The notes: generated by a model not told the origin, from the sequence alone. Shown: positions 1-8,601, counted from the first letter of the stretch. The stretch is DNA of 64,000 bases from Methylocystis sp. SC2 (GCF_000304315.1 NC_018485.1:2884501-2948500), one strand, 5' to 3'. Translations and numbers: made by a program.

Positions 1-2
1 CG

Positions 3-314
3 CCGACCGCGAATGTCGAAGTCGAATTCCCGCCGTCGAACGCCCACTCCTTCATCACCAAGCCCGGCCACTTCACCGAACTCGTGGCTGACGCCGTGCG
101 GCAGGTGACGGGCCGGACGCCCGAACTCTCGACGACCGGCGGCACCTCCGATGCGCGCTTCATCGTCAATTATTGTCCGGTGCTGGAGTTCGGTCTCACC
201 AATGAGACGATTCACGCCGTCGACGAGAACGCCCGCGTCGCCGATATCGACGGGCTCTGCGCAGTCTATGCGCGCATCATTGAGCGCTATTTCGAGCCCG
301 CATCCGCTCGATGA
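3..314 (+). CDS. dapE: Succinyl-diaminopimelate desuccinylase, C-terminal part (5' end outside window)
   Basis: This is the last 103 codons of a zinc peptidase of the M20 family; the reading frame is open from base 3 and ends at TGA 312-314. The stretch [12 protein letters not shown], followed by [17 protein letters not shown], matches the C-terminal metal-site region of DapE, where the family has GGTSDARF and a late His in the substrate/metal site. DapE removes succinate from N-succinyl-LL-diaminopimelate in lysine and peptidoglycan synthesis in the cytoplasm. The gene overlaps the end of the convergent phosphatase-like gene by 38 bases. Other M20 deacylases are possible, but the GGTSDARF context favours DapE. 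Confidence 0.85.
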   Translation, partial: PTANVEVEFPPSNAHSFITKPGHFTELVADAVRQVTGRTPELSTTGGTSDARFIVNYCPVLEFGLTNETIHAVDENARVADIDGLCAVYARIIERYFEPASAR

Positions 315-744
315 AGGCGGCCCAAACCGGGTTGGGCGTCCATATTTTGTCGAGGTCGGCGCGGGCGCGCGCCTCTTCCATGCCTGCGCTGATTCGATAA
401 AGATAGAGGAAAGCCGAGACCCGGTAGTTGGCGATGCAGTGGACATGCGTCGCTGAGTCGCCGGCGGCTTCAAAAACCGCGCGGAAGCGATCGAAATCCT
501 CTTCTGTGGGATTTTGAAAGTCGACCGGAATATGCGTGTAGCGCAGGCCGAGCGCCGCCAGAATCTCGGCTTCGTTCTTGAGCGCCTTCTCACTGGTCGC
601 GGGAGCGAGATTGATGATTTCGCGCACGCCAAGCGCGGCGATCTCATCGAACTGCGCTTGCGTCGGCTGGCCGGACGTGGTGGTGCGTTCATCGAGACGC
701 AGCCAGTTATAGATGTCGTTGGGATCGGCCACTGGCGCTCTCAC
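277..744 (-). CDS. Small protein-tyrosine-phosphatase-fold protein
   Basis: A 155-residue cytoplasmic protein with the layout of short dual-specificity or DUF442-like phosphatases. An early [14 protein letters not shown] strand is followed by the signature [12 protein letters not shown] near residues 101-112. Cys103 and Arg108 would be the nucleophile and phosphate-binding arginine. The spacing is C-x4-R rather than the classical C-x5-R; I recall HCxxNxR signatures from alphaproteobacterial members, so this may be a family trait rather than damage. The substrate is unknown. It converges on dapE with overlapping 3' ends and is followed upstream by the aminotransferase gene in the same direction, 24 bases away, so the two may be cotranscribed. 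Confidence 0.7.
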   Translation of the reverse strand: MRAPVADPNDIYNWLRLDERTTTSGQPTQAQFDEIAALGVREIINLAPATSEKALKNEAEILAALGLRYTHIPVDFQNPTEEDFDRFRAVFEAAGDSATHVHCIANYRVSAFLYLYRISAGMEEARARADLDKIWTPNPVWAAFIERMRARNSAQ

Positions 745-768
745 GCGTTGCGTTTCATTGCGACGGCG

Positions 769-1986
769 TCACCCCCGCGCGGCGAGCGGCACCACATTGT
801 GGAGCTGCGTATCCGCCGATTCGAAGAAGCGGCGCAGGTTACGCGCCGCCTGGCGGATGCGCTGCTCATTCTCGACCAGCGCGAGCCGGACGAAACCCTC
901 GCCATGTTCGCCGAAGCCCTCGCCCGGCGCGACCGCGACGTCGGCCTTCTCGATGAGGAGCTTTGAAAATTCGAGCGTCGAAATATTGCGGAAGCGCTCG
1001 GGCGCCGGCGCCCAGGCGAACATCGAGGCGCGCGGCGCCGGAATATGCCAGCCCGCCTGCGCGAAGCTCTCGACCATCACGTCGCGCCGCCGCTTGTAGA
1101 TCGCGCGCATCTCGCGCACGCAATCGTCCGAGCCGTTGAGCGCCGCCGCCGCCGCCACCTGCACCGGGGTAAAGGCGCCATAGTCGAGATAGGACTTCAC
1201 CCGCGCCAGCGCCGACAGCAGCCGCTCATTGCCGACGGCGAAGCCGATGCGCCAGCCGGCCATCGAGAAGGTCTTCGACATCGAGGTGAATTCGACCGTC
1301 ACATCCATCGCGCCCGGCACCTGCAGCACGGACGGCGGCGGGTTGTCGTCGAAATAGACCTCGGCGTAGGCGAGGTCGGAGAGCACGAAAATTTCGTGCT
1401 TCTTCGCGAAGGCGACGAGGTCTCTGTAGAAGTCGAGCGAGGCCACCTCCGCCGTCGGGTTTGACGGAAAGCAAACGATGACCGCGATGGGCTTGGGAAT
1501 CGAGTGGATGATCGCGCGCTCCAGCGCGACGAAATAGTCGGGCGTCGGCGCCGAGGGCACCGAGCGGATGACGCCGCCGGCCATCAGAAAGCCGAAGGCG
1601 TGGATCGGGTAGGAGGGATTCGGGACCAGCACCACGTCGCCCGGCGCGGTGATGGCCTGCGCCATATTGGCGAAGCCCTCCTTGGAGCCGAGCGTCGCGA
1701 CGACCTGCGATTCGGGGTCGAGCGCCACGCCGAAGCGGCGCGCGTAATAGCCCGCCTGCGCCCGGCGCAGCCCGGCGATGCCCTTGGAGGCCGAATAGCG
1801 GTCGGTGCGCGGCTTGCCGGCGGTCTCGACGAGCTTGTCGATGACATGTTTGGGGGCGGGCAGGTCGGGATTGCCCATGCCGAGGTCGATGATGTCGGCG
1901 CCGCCGGCGCGGGCGCGCGCCTTGAGGCGGTTCACCTGCTCGAAGACATAAGGGGGCAGACGCTTGATGCGATAGAAATCCGACAT
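769..1986 (-). CDS. Class I/II aminotransferase, AlaC / LL-diaminopimelate aminotransferase type
   Basis: A 405-residue fold-type I PLP enzyme. The N-terminus RIKRLPPYVFEQVNRLKARA and DIIDLGMGNPDLP is the hallmark of the AlaC group, many of which are annotated as LL-diaminopimelate aminotransferase in alphaproteobacteria. The NPSYP motif (residues 123-127), FPSNPT (173-178) and SMSKTFSMAGWRIGF with the PLP lysine at residue 238 are all present, so the enzyme looks intact. It would move an amino group between alanine or glutamate and a 2-oxo acid. The nearby dapE hints at the lysine pathway, but proximity alone does not settle alanine versus diaminopimelate as substrate. The ATG at 1986 begins the conserved N-terminus directly. 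Confidence 0.8.
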   Translation of the reverse strand: MSDFYRIKRLPPYVFEQVNRLKARARAGGADIIDLGMGNPDLPAPKHVIDKLVETAGKPRTDRYSASKGIAGLRRAQAGYYARRFGVALDPESQVVATLGSKEGFANMAQAITAPGDVVLVPNPSYPIHAFGFLMAGGVIRSVPSAPTPDYFVALERAIIHSIPKPIAVIVCFPSNPTAEVASLDFYRDLVAFAKKHEIFVLSDLAYAEVYFDDNPPPSVLQVPGAMDVTVEFTSMSKTFSMAGWRIGFAVGNERLLSALARVKSYLDYGAFTPVQVAAAAALNGSDDCVREMRAIYKRRRDVMVESFAQAGWHIPAPRASMFAWAPAPERFRNISTLEFSKLLIEKADVAVAPGEGFGEHGEGFVRLALVENEQRIRQAARNLRRFFESADTQLHNVVPLAARG

Positions 1987-2079
1987 ACTGGCTTTGTTCC
2001 GGAAGGCGCGAAGCGGGAAGTCTAGCGCATTTTGGCGCGGGCGTCAGGGGCGGGCGCCAGGGCTCCTGGGCCGATCGGA

Positions 2080-2136
2080 GGGCTTCCTCATCCTGAGGAG
2101 CGTGCGCAGCACGCGTCTCGAAGGGCGAGGAAGCCC
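2080..2136. repeat. Intergenic palindrome (Rhizobiales-type)
   Basis: Perfect 10-base inverted repeats GGGCTTCCTC (2080-2089) and GAGGAAGCCC (2127-2136) enclose a core with cctcatcctgagga and gcgtctcgaagg. I recall near-identical units scattered through Rhizobiales genomes. It lies between the aminotransferase start and the end of the L,D-transpeptidase gene, and its foldback could also act in transcription termination. Confidence 0.6.
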
Positions 2137-2189
2137 GTTTTCGCGTATTCTTCCTCACCCTTGTCCTTCGCCGACGTCCGACGCCCCCA

Positions 2190-3185
2190 TCACTCCGTGG
2201 TGACGATGACGAAATCCTTGCCCGAGCGGCTGTCGGGCGACAGCGGCGCGTCGGTCAGCACCATGGTCATGCCGGGATGCATGCGCGCCTGCATCGCCGC
2301 GTTGAAAGACGGGTCGGCGCGAAGCCGCTGGATCACATCCTGGTCCGGCGCGAGCGTCGCATCCTCGTGATGATGCGTGATCGCGCTCCAATGCATGCCG
2401 CGCGAATTCTGGTCGGCGCCGTTCAGCACGAACACATGCGAGCCGAGCTTGTCGCCGCCCTCCAAGCCAAGGACGGATTTCGCCACCACATGGTCGTTCT
2501 CGATCAGCTCGATCACATGATCGGCGGATGAGGCGACGACGCTGGTGACGGGGAAATTCTCGGCTTCCGTCCAGTCGGAGGGATGTTTCTTGCCCTCGAG
2601 GCCCGAGAGCACCTGCTCGAACTCCTGTTCGGCATAGCCGCTGAGCACCATGCCGGGATGGGTCAGCTCCCAGGGGTCGGTATGGGCGCCGGCGATGATG
2701 ACCGGCGTGCCGATATGGGTGACGCCGAACAGCAGTTCGGAGAATTTCGCCGGCAGCCGCACGCAGCCATGCGAGGCCGGATAGCCGGGAAGATTCCCGG
2801 CATGCAGCGCGACGCCCGACCAGGTGAGGCGGTTCATGTTCGGCATCGGCGCGTCGTCGTAGAGCGACGAGTGGTGATTGCGGTCCTTCTCCAGCACGAC
2901 GAAGACGCCGGTCGGGGTCGTATGTCCGGGCTTGCCGGTCGAACAGGTGGAGGCGGCGATGCGGATGCCGTTGCGATAGACATGCACGCGCTGCTGGGGA
3001 AGCGACACGACGACGGAGACGGGTCCCTTCAAGGCGAGTTCGGGGCGCCAGATGAACTCGCCCGGCTTGAGCCGGCCGATCTCCGCCATCTTCTCGTCGC
3101 CGAACGCGCGGCGCCCGGCGATGACGGCGCTCGCCAGGAGCATCGCGCCCATAAATCTACGGCGGTTCGCTGCAATGATGGTCAT
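2190..3185 (-). CDS. L,D-transpeptidase (YkuD/ErfK family), exported
   Basis: A 331-residue periplasmic enzyme that forms 3-3 cross-links in peptidoglycan or attaches proteins to it. The start chosen is ATG 3185, which gives a signal peptide with a twin-arginine-like NRRRFMGAMLLASAVIAG; the frame is open further upstream but that extension has no recognisable domain. The YkuD domain spans about residues 55-170 with His128 and the catalytic SHGCVRL at 138-144 (Cys141). The C-terminal third (about 200-331) is a tail of unknown role. Bases just upstream on this strand include a G-rich GGGGG stretch that may serve as a weak ribosome site. Confidence 0.85.
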   Translation of the reverse strand: MTIIAANRRRFMGAMLLASAVIAGRRAFGDEKMAEIGRLKPGEFIWRPELALKGPVSVVVSLPQQRVHVYRNGIRIAASTCSTGKPGHTTPTGVFVVLEKDRNHHSSLYDDAPMPNMNRLTWSGVALHAGNLPGYPASHGCVRLPAKFSELLFGVTHIGTPVIIAGAHTDPWELTHPGMVLSGYAEQEFEQVLSGLEGKKHPSDWTEAENFPVTSVVASSADHVIELIENDHVVAKSVLGLEGGDKLGSHVFVLNGADQNSRGMHWSAITHHHEDATLAPDQDVIQRLRADPSFNAAMQARMHPGMTMVLTDAPLSPDSRSGKDFVIVTTE

Positions 3186-3549
3186 GACATGCCCCCAAAA
3201 ACATGGTCCCCCAAGGTCCACGCGTAACGAATTGCGGGTAGCACGGACAGCTAGGTTAACAAAGTGCGCCGGGGCACAGGCGATGCAACCGAGGCGATCG
3301 GAAAGGACGAGTCTGAAGCGGGGAAGCGTCGCGGGTTGCAAACCTCTCCCCATAAGCGGGCGAAGCGAGGGTGAGGGGCGGGGCGTGCAGCGGAACGGCC
3401 CGAAGGCTCCGAATCCGCACGTGGCGGAGGGCCCGCTGTGCTCCAAGGGCTGAAGCAGACGCCAGGGCCGCTTTAGGCCCCGACTTCTTGGCCGAAAACG
3501 AGGGTATTTTGTCCTTGCGGCGAGTCGAGGCCCGCGTGACGATCACGTC

Positions 3550-4575
3550 ATGGAAAAGGCATTCTCCAAAAAGCGATCCCCTGAAGACGCTCGGTTCCGT
3601 CGGGTCGGGTTTTTAGTCTACCCCGATTGCCAGAGCCTAGATCTGTCAGGTCCATTCGAAACGTTCTATTGGGCCAACCTTATGTTGAGCGTGCTGAGAA
3701 AGCCGCCGACCTACCACTCCGTCGTGATCGCTCAAACGGCGGGACCTGTTCGGACGATGTCCGGACTGCAGATCATGGCCTCCCATAGCTACGGCGAGAT
3801 GGTTGAGGGATTGGACACCTTAGTCGTTGTGGGTGGCACGGGTTGCGAAGCCGTCATCGAAGACTCTGCGCTCCTCGAATGGGTGCGGTCGATAGCGCCC
3901 AAGACGCGTCGGATCGTTTCGATTTGCACTGGCGCGTTTGTTCTAGCGCGAGCAGGCCTCTTGGACCGCAGGCGCGCGACAACGCACTGGACTTATGCAG
4001 ACCGTCTGGCGAAGGCGTATCCCTCCATCGAAGTCGACGCGAGCCGCATCTTTGTCCGTGATGGGAATGTTTACACATCAGGAGGGATCACAGCAGGTAT
4101 CGACCTAGCCCTATCTCTGGTGGAGGAGGATCTGGGTAGGGAAACGATGCTCGGCGTCGCACGCGCGCTGCTGGTATTCCCGAGGCGACCGGGCGGTCAA
4201 TCGCAGTTCAAGGGGCACGCCGGCGTACTGGACAAGCCTTTACGAGCGGAGGTCAGCGAACTTCAGACATGGATGCTGGCTCATCCTGAAGCGGACCTGA
4301 GCGTCTCCGCGCTGGCGGATCGCATGGCGATGAGCGAGCGCAGTTTCTCGCGCCTGTTCCGCAATGAGACTGGTCAGACGCCCGCCGAATTCGCCGAACG
4401 AGCGCGCGCGGACGCGGCGCGCTCCAAGCTTGAGCACACGAATTCGTTGATCGAGGTGATTGCGATGGAATGCGGCTTCGGCAACGCCGAGAGAATGCGA
4501 CGCACTTTTCAGCGCCTTTTCGACGCCAGTCCTGCCGATTACCGAGCGCGCTTCCGATCGACGCTAGACCCCTGA
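3550..4575 (+). CDS. GlxA-family transcriptional regulator (DJ-1/PfpI domain plus AraC HTH)
   Basis: A 341-residue two-domain regulator. Residues about 18-200 form a DJ-1/PfpI-like domain, with the nucleophile-elbow SICTGAFVLARAGLL around Cys126 and THWTYADRLA downstream. Residues about 240-335 hold two AraC-type helix-turn-helices (LSVSALADRMAMSERSFSRL, then LIEVIAMECGFGNAERMRRT). Such proteins bind DNA as activators, often of amine or amino-acid catabolism, and the DJ-1 domain is thought to sense a small molecule. Its target is unknown. It reads toward hypX, 75 bases away, but no functional link is visible. The start is ATG 3550 because the DJ-1 domain begins soon after it. Confidence 0.85.
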   Translation: MEKAFSKKRSPEDARFRRVGFLVYPDCQSLDLSGPFETFYWANLMLSVLRKPPTYHSVVIAQTAGPVRTMSGLQIMASHSYGEMVEGLDTLVVVGGTGCEAVIEDSALLEWVRSIAPKTRRIVSICTGAFVLARAGLLDRRRATTHWTYADRLAKAYPSIEVDASRIFVRDGNVYTSGGITAGIDLALSLVEEDLGRETMLGVARALLVFPRRPGGQSQFKGHAGVLDKPLRAEVSELQTWMLAHPEADLSVSALADRMAMSERSFSRLFRNETGQTPAEFAERARADAARSKLEHTNSLIEVIAMECGFGNAERMRRTFQRLFDASPADYRARFRSTLDP

Positions 4576-4650
4576 CTTAGCCGCGTAACGGCGATTTCGG
4601 CGCAAAAAGCTTCATTCAAATTGAGCCAACGACAACATGGGAGGGACCCC

Positions 4651-6609
4651 GTGCGCATTCTCTTTTTGACTTCCGCACATAACAGCCTCAGCCAGCGGCT
4701 CTTTGTCGAACTCGCCGAACGAGGGCACGAGATTCGGGTGAGCGTTGTCGCCAGTGGCGCTGAGATGATCGAATCCGCCGAGCAGCACGCTCCGGATCTG
4801 ATTGTCGCGCCGATGTTGAAGATCGCGATTCCAACGGAAGTTTATACCCGCACGAAATGTCTGATTGTGCATCCGGGCATCAAAGGCGACCGAGGACCGT
4901 CGTCGCTGGACTGGGCCATCACGACCCACGAAAAGTCATGGGGCGTCACCATTCTGGAAGCCGCTGAGGATTTCGACGCGGGGCCAATTTGGGCTTCTTT
5001 GGAATTTGCTCTCGATTCAGATCCGCCAAGCAAAAGCAGTCTCTATCGCGGCCCCGTGACTGAAGCCGCTCTGTGCGGCGTGCTCGAAGCGATCGCGCGG
5101 ATCGAGAGGGGCGAAGTTCAGTCTGGAGGCTGGCGGCCGGAGCCCCTCTCCGAGGCGATGGCATACGCGCGAGGCCGTCTTCGCCCCTCGATGAAGCAGG
5201 CGGATCGCTCTATTGATTGGGAAAAGGACTCGGCGGCGACCGTTATCAGGAAGTTGCGCGCCGCGGACAGCGCTCCGGGCGTTTTGAGCAAGTTGCTGGG
5301 CATAGACTGCTTCCTTTTCGGCGCTCACGCAGAGGATCGCCTGAGAGGCGCGCCCGCTCAGATCCTCGCGCAGCGTGATGGCGCGATCTGCATCGGCGCC
5401 GTCGACGGCGCTGTTTGGATTTCCCATCTGAAGGCGAAGAGCGATCAGGCGCACAGTGACATTTGCCGCCTGGCTCAGATCGGCGCTGGCTGCGAACGAT
5501 GCGCGGAAGAGTTCTGCGCCGCTGCTGGAATCAAGCTGCCCGCTACTCAGGTGTTGGGTCCGCTCCTTCGCGATACGCCCGACGCGCCACTGGCGATCGA
5601 TGCGCCGGACGATCATCAGACGTATAGGGAAATCGTCTATCGCGAAGAAGACAAAGTCGGCTATCTCTCGTTTGATTTTTACAATGGCGCGATGAGCACG
5701 GCGCAATGCAAGCGTCTGCGCGACGCTTTCCTTTACGCCCGCTCGCGTCCCACCAGAGTCATCGTGCTGCTCGGCGGACGCGATTTCTGGTCGAACGGCA
5801 TCCATTTGAACGTGATCGAAGCGAGCGCTGATCCGGCTCAAGAGTCGTGGCGAAACATCAACGCCATGGACGATCTGGTGCATGAAGTCATCAACACCAT
5901 GTCGCATATCGTGATCGCGGGCATGCGCGGCAACGCCGGCGCAGGCGGCGCGATTCTAGCGTTGGCGGCCGATCAGGTTTTTGCGCGGCCCAACGTTGTT
6001 CTTAATCCTCACTACCGCAGCATGGGGGAGCTCTACGGTTCGGAATATTGGACCTATTTGCTCCCAAAGCGCGTTGGGCAAAAAAAAGCGCTGGAACTTA
6101 CGCAGGGCTGCCAGCCTCTCGGCGCGCGGAAGGCTTGCGAGATCGGCTTTCTCGATGAGGTCTTCGGCGAAGAGATGGACATGTTTGAAAAAGAGCTGAG
6201 GCTGCGCGCCATGGCGCTGGCGCAGGGGCCCGATTACGCCGCGCGGCTGGTGAAAAAACTCCAGCGGCGGCTGGATGACGAATTGGCCAAACCACTGGCG
6301 AGTTATCGCGACGAGGAGCTCCAGTGGATGCGGGCGAATTTCTTTGGACCTGACCCCGCCTATCATGAGGCGCGTCGGCGCTTTGTCTTCAAGGGCGCCC
6401 CGCCGATGCGCGTCTCAAGCGAGCAGACTTCGGCGTTCCAGCGCGGCGACGCTAAATTGGCGCGTTGGAGAGAAGCGCGTCAGGCTGGAAATTGTGAAAC
6501 GACCTTGGGGCAGTCGCTGGAGAATGACCGCGGGCCATTACATCTGGCCCGGGCGTGGACGGATCTGCTGCAGGTCACCATTCGGCGGCTCTTCGCACCG
6601 GCTCCATGA
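4651..6609 (+). CDS. hypX: Hydrogenase maturation protein HypX (formyltransferase / enoyl-CoA hydratase fusion)
   Basis: A 652-residue fusion characteristic of HypX/HoxX. The N-terminal third carries a formyl-transferase-like domain (HPGIKGDRGPSSLDWAI near residues 78-94). The C-terminal half is a crotonase-fold domain (GGRDFWSNGIHLNVIEA and GNAGAGGAILALAADQV). HypX is known to make carbon monoxide from a one-carbon tetrahydrofolate donor via formyl-CoA, supplying the CO ligand of [NiFe]-hydrogenase under air. GTG 4651 is preferred because GGGAGGGACCCC sits just upstream; a TTG 30 bases earlier is possible. No hydrogenase structural or other hyp gene is in this window, so the hydrogenase must be elsewhere or lost. 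The gene itself appears intact. Confidence 0.9.
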   Translation: MRILFLTSAHNSLSQRLFVELAERGHEIRVSVVASGAEMIESAEQHAPDLIVAPMLKIAIPTEVYTRTKCLIVHPGIKGDRGPSSLDWAITTHEKSWGVTILEAAEDFDAGPIWASLEFALDSDPPSKSSLYRGPVTEAALCGVLEAIARIERGEVQSGGWRPEPLSEAMAYARGRLRPSMKQADRSIDWEKDSAATVIRKLRAADSAPGVLSKLLGIDCFLFGAHAEDRLRGAPAQILAQRDGAICIGAVDGAVWISHLKAKSDQAHSDICRLAQIGAGCERCAEEFCAAAGIKLPATQVLGPLLRDTPDAPLAIDAPDDHQTYREIVYREEDKVGYLSFDFYNGAMSTAQCKRLRDAFLYARSRPTRVIVLLGGRDFWSNGIHLNVIEASADPAQESWRNINAMDDLVHEVINTMSHIVIAGMRGNAGAGGAILALAADQVFARPNVVLNPHYRSMGELYGSEYWTYLLPKRVGQKKALELTQGCQPLGARKACEIGFLDEVFGEEMDMFEKELRLRAMALAQGPDYAARLVKKLQRRLDDELAKPLASYRDEELQWMRANFFGPDPAYHEARRRFVFKGAPPMRVSSEQTSAFQRGDAKLARWREARQAGNCETTLGQSLENDRGPLHLARAWTDLLQVTIRRLFAPAP

Positions 6610-6621
6610 CGCGAGGACGTG

Positions 6622-6799
6622 GAACGCCCGCGCGATCGCTGGCGCCACTCTAGGAGTCGTTCTCCGCAATGTCGGCGCGGGCCTTTCGCGCGATCTTCAG
6701 CAGCGCCGCCTTCGGGTAAGGCTTTCCCTCGCGGCCGGGGTTGGCGCAAAAATCGGGCGCAAAAATCGGGCGCAAGATCGCTGGCGCAGACAATGCTCA
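6622..6799 (-). pseudogene. Decayed duplicate of the 3' end of the Cca-like gene
   Basis: This stretch aligns by eye, in the same orientation, with about 7542-7712, the last part of the Cca-like gene. Shared blocks include aacgcccgcgcgatcgc, ttctccgcaat, cagcagcgccgcctt and gctggcgcagac. The copy has substitutions, small gaps and a doubled gcgcaaaaatcgg unit, and no intact frame. It lies immediately after hypX. Confidence 0.65.
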
Positions 6800-6834
6800 A
6801 ACCGCTGCGCCGCGCCTCATATTGTAATGAAATA

Positions 6835-6863
6835 CTGCGGCCGATGGCTTGTCTCGGCCGCAG
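6835..6863 (-). terminator. Hairpin downstream of the small secreted protein gene
   Basis: A perfect 10-base stem, CTGCGGCCGA (6835-6844) with TCGGCCGCAG (6854-6863), and a 9-base loop lies just past the stop of the gene at 6879-7235. On the minus strand it is followed by a T-containing stretch (GTATTTCATT) but no strong T-run, so termination is plausible rather than certain. Confidence 0.45.
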
Positions 6864-6878
6864 GTTATTTACTACGCT

Positions 6879-7235
6879 CTATTCAACTATCCCGCGTGCA
6901 CGGCCGCACGACACTGCGCAGGAACAACCTGTTCCGAGCCATCCGGGCTCGCGGAGCAGGCAGGTCTTCACGCCGGTCGCGCAATAATATCCTTCGCTCG
7001 CGACAGGCGCGGCAGCGGCTGCGCCGTAATAGCCGTACCCCGATGGATAGGCGGAGCCGTAATAGCCGTAGTTATAGGGGCTTGTTACCGCCGCGCCGAC
7101 CGCCATGCCGTAGTAGCCGGGCGCCAAACCCCGACCACAGCGGTGCCATGCGGAAGCTGGGCTCGAAATCGACAGCATCGTGATTGAGATCGCGGCGGCG
7201 AGCGCCGCAGTCATGATCTTGCGTGAGGTCGTCAT
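6879..7235 (-). CDS. Small secreted Gly/Tyr-rich cysteine protein
   Basis: A 118-residue protein with a clear signal peptide (MTTSRKIMTAALAAAISI...SPASA). The mature part contains a YNYGYYGSAYPSGYGYYGAA tract and a cysteine-containing end (YYCATGVKTCLLREPGW, then GCSCAVSCGRARG). ATG 7235 is chosen because AGGAG lies eight bases upstream and the signal peptide begins there; the longer frame adds no domain. The pattern CAT-VKTC-L-GCSC resembles small exported proteins I have seen in other methylotrophic alphaproteobacteria, function unknown. The five cysteines suggest disulfides or metal binding in the periplasm or outer layer. Confidence 0.6.
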   Translation of the reverse strand: MTTSRKIMTAALAAAISITMLSISSPASAWHRCGRGLAPGYYGMAVGAAVTSPYNYGYYGSAYPSGYGYYGAAAAAPVASEGYYCATGVKTCLLREPGWLGTGCSCAVSCGRARGIVE

Positions 7236-7418
7236 TGGCAAAACTCCTGGGCCGGGCTCAGCCAGGCCCGTGTTGGACACAACCCCAACGCCCACCCTTA
7301 TAACGCCAGCCCCGCTTTGCTTGTTCCCGCCCATCAGGGCGCGGAACGCAACGGCGGGGTGGCGCGTTGGACGCCAACGCTTGCGCCAGCCTCATTTCAA
7401 AAATTGGCGTGACGCCCG

Positions 7419-7489
7419 GTCCGCAAGCAATGTCCGCAAGCAATGTCCGCAAGCAATGTCCGCAAGCGATGTCCGCAAGCGATGTCCGC
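7419..7489. repeat. 13-base tandem repeat, five units
   Basis: The unit gtccgcaagcaat occurs at 7419, 7432 and 7445, then as gtccgcaagcgat at 7458 and 7471, ending in a partial gtccgc at 7484. The array begins 20 bases beyond the stop of the Cca-like gene on its downstream side. A 13-base period is not a codon multiple, and no gene covers it. Confidence 0.9.
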
Positions 7490-7509
7490 TCTTGGCGCTG
7501 CTGAGAAAA

Positions 7510-8400
7510 CTACCCCACCTCGCTCGCCCAGCGCTCCGAGCGAAACGCCCGCGCGATCGCCTCGGCGCGGGCGCTCTGGCGCGCCTCAAGGTCATTCTCC
7601 GCAATTTCGGCGCAGGCCTTGAGCGCGATCTCCAGCAGCGCCGCCTTGGGGTAAGGCTGGCCCTCGCGGCCTTCATGGGCGCAAAAATCGCTGGCGCAGA
7701 CCATCATCAAGTCGCGAAATCGCTCCGGCGCGTCGAACGCCCCCAAGCGTTCGAGCATCAAGGCGACAGGGCCGGCGCGCATTTTCGAAACGCGATGCAC
7801 GCGTTCGCACTCAGCAAGCGCCAGCAGGGCGAGAGCCTTACATTCCGCCGGCGGGCGAAAGCGCGCGCAGATCTCCTCGATGCGCGGGCGCCCGCGCTCG
7901 ACATGGCGGTAATGCACGGGAAGATGTTCGCGCGGCGAATCCGACTTGCCGACATTCATCGCCAGCAGCGCGAAGCGCACGGGCAGGGATGCGCCGCGTT
8001 TGCCCGCCGCATCGAGCGATCGCATCAGATGTTCGCCGAGATCGACTTCGTCCTCGCCATCGGAAATCTGCGGCACGCCAAACAGCGATGCGACTTCGGG
8101 GAGGATTTCGACGAGCGCGCCGCAGCCGCGCAGCGTCTTGATCAGTTTCGACGGCGCCGGGCTCATCAGCCCGCGCGCCAGCTCCGGCCATATCCGCGCG
8201 GGGTCGGCGTCGACGAGATGGCCGGCCTCGACCTGTTCAAACAACAGATCGAGCGTTTCCTCGTCCGGCTCGTCCTCGGCTTCGGCGAGCAACGCCGCCA
8301 TGCGCAGAATGGCGAGGCCGGGGTCGGTTTGTCCGTAGTCGAACAGGGAGTCGGGTCCAAAGGCCATGGCGAAGCCTCGTCGAAGGGTTTTGTGCGACAT
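7510..8400 (-). CDS. Cca-like protein: tRNA nucleotidyltransferase C-terminal/HD region only
   Basis: A 296-residue protein aligning with the second half of bacterial Cca. GHLVDADPARIWPELARGLM, LIKTLRGCGALVEILPEV, LFGVPQ and HYRHVERGRPRIEEICARF follow the order seen in E. coli Cca. The N-terminal nucleotidyltransferase half is absent (Cca is about 410 residues). Where Cca has CHDLGKG, this protein has AMNVGKS (147-153), so the His-Asp metal pair is replaced by Met-Asn and phosphohydrolase activity is doubtful. It cannot add CCA; an RNA-binding or vestigial role is inference. Start is ATG 8400, with ATG 8367 as an alternative. A decayed copy of its end lies at 6622-6799. Confidence 0.65.
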   Translation of the reverse strand: MSHKTLRRGFAMAFGPDSLFDYGQTDPGLAILRMAALLAEAEDEPDEETLDLLFEQVEAGHLVDADPARIWPELARGLMSPAPSKLIKTLRGCGALVEILPEVASLFGVPQISDGEDEVDLGEHLMRSLDAAGKRGASLPVRFALLAMNVGKSDSPREHLPVHYRHVERGRPRIEEICARFRPPAECKALALLALAECERVHRVSKMRAGPVALMLERLGAFDAPERFRDLMMVCASDFCAHEGREGQPYPKAALLEIALKACAEIAENDLEARQSARAEAIARAFRSERWASEVG

Positions 8401-8601
8401 GCAAGGCTCTTGCCGCGCGCCCCCGCCGCAGGGTTCCCGCGCCAGCGCCGCCGCGCATCAAAACTTGTGCAGATGCGAAAGCAGCGGTGGGGCCGAACCG
8501 CGCCCTGTTGCAAACTGCCAAGGTTAAATTTTTACCGATGGAGTTTGCAGATGCTTCTCGAAAAATCGGTCGTGCGCGCGGCAAGGGGCGCGGGAGCGCC
8601 C

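Noticed and set aside
7419..7489. Possible CRISPR array
   Set aside because: The units are 13 bases and directly joined with no spacers, so it is a simple tandem repeat.
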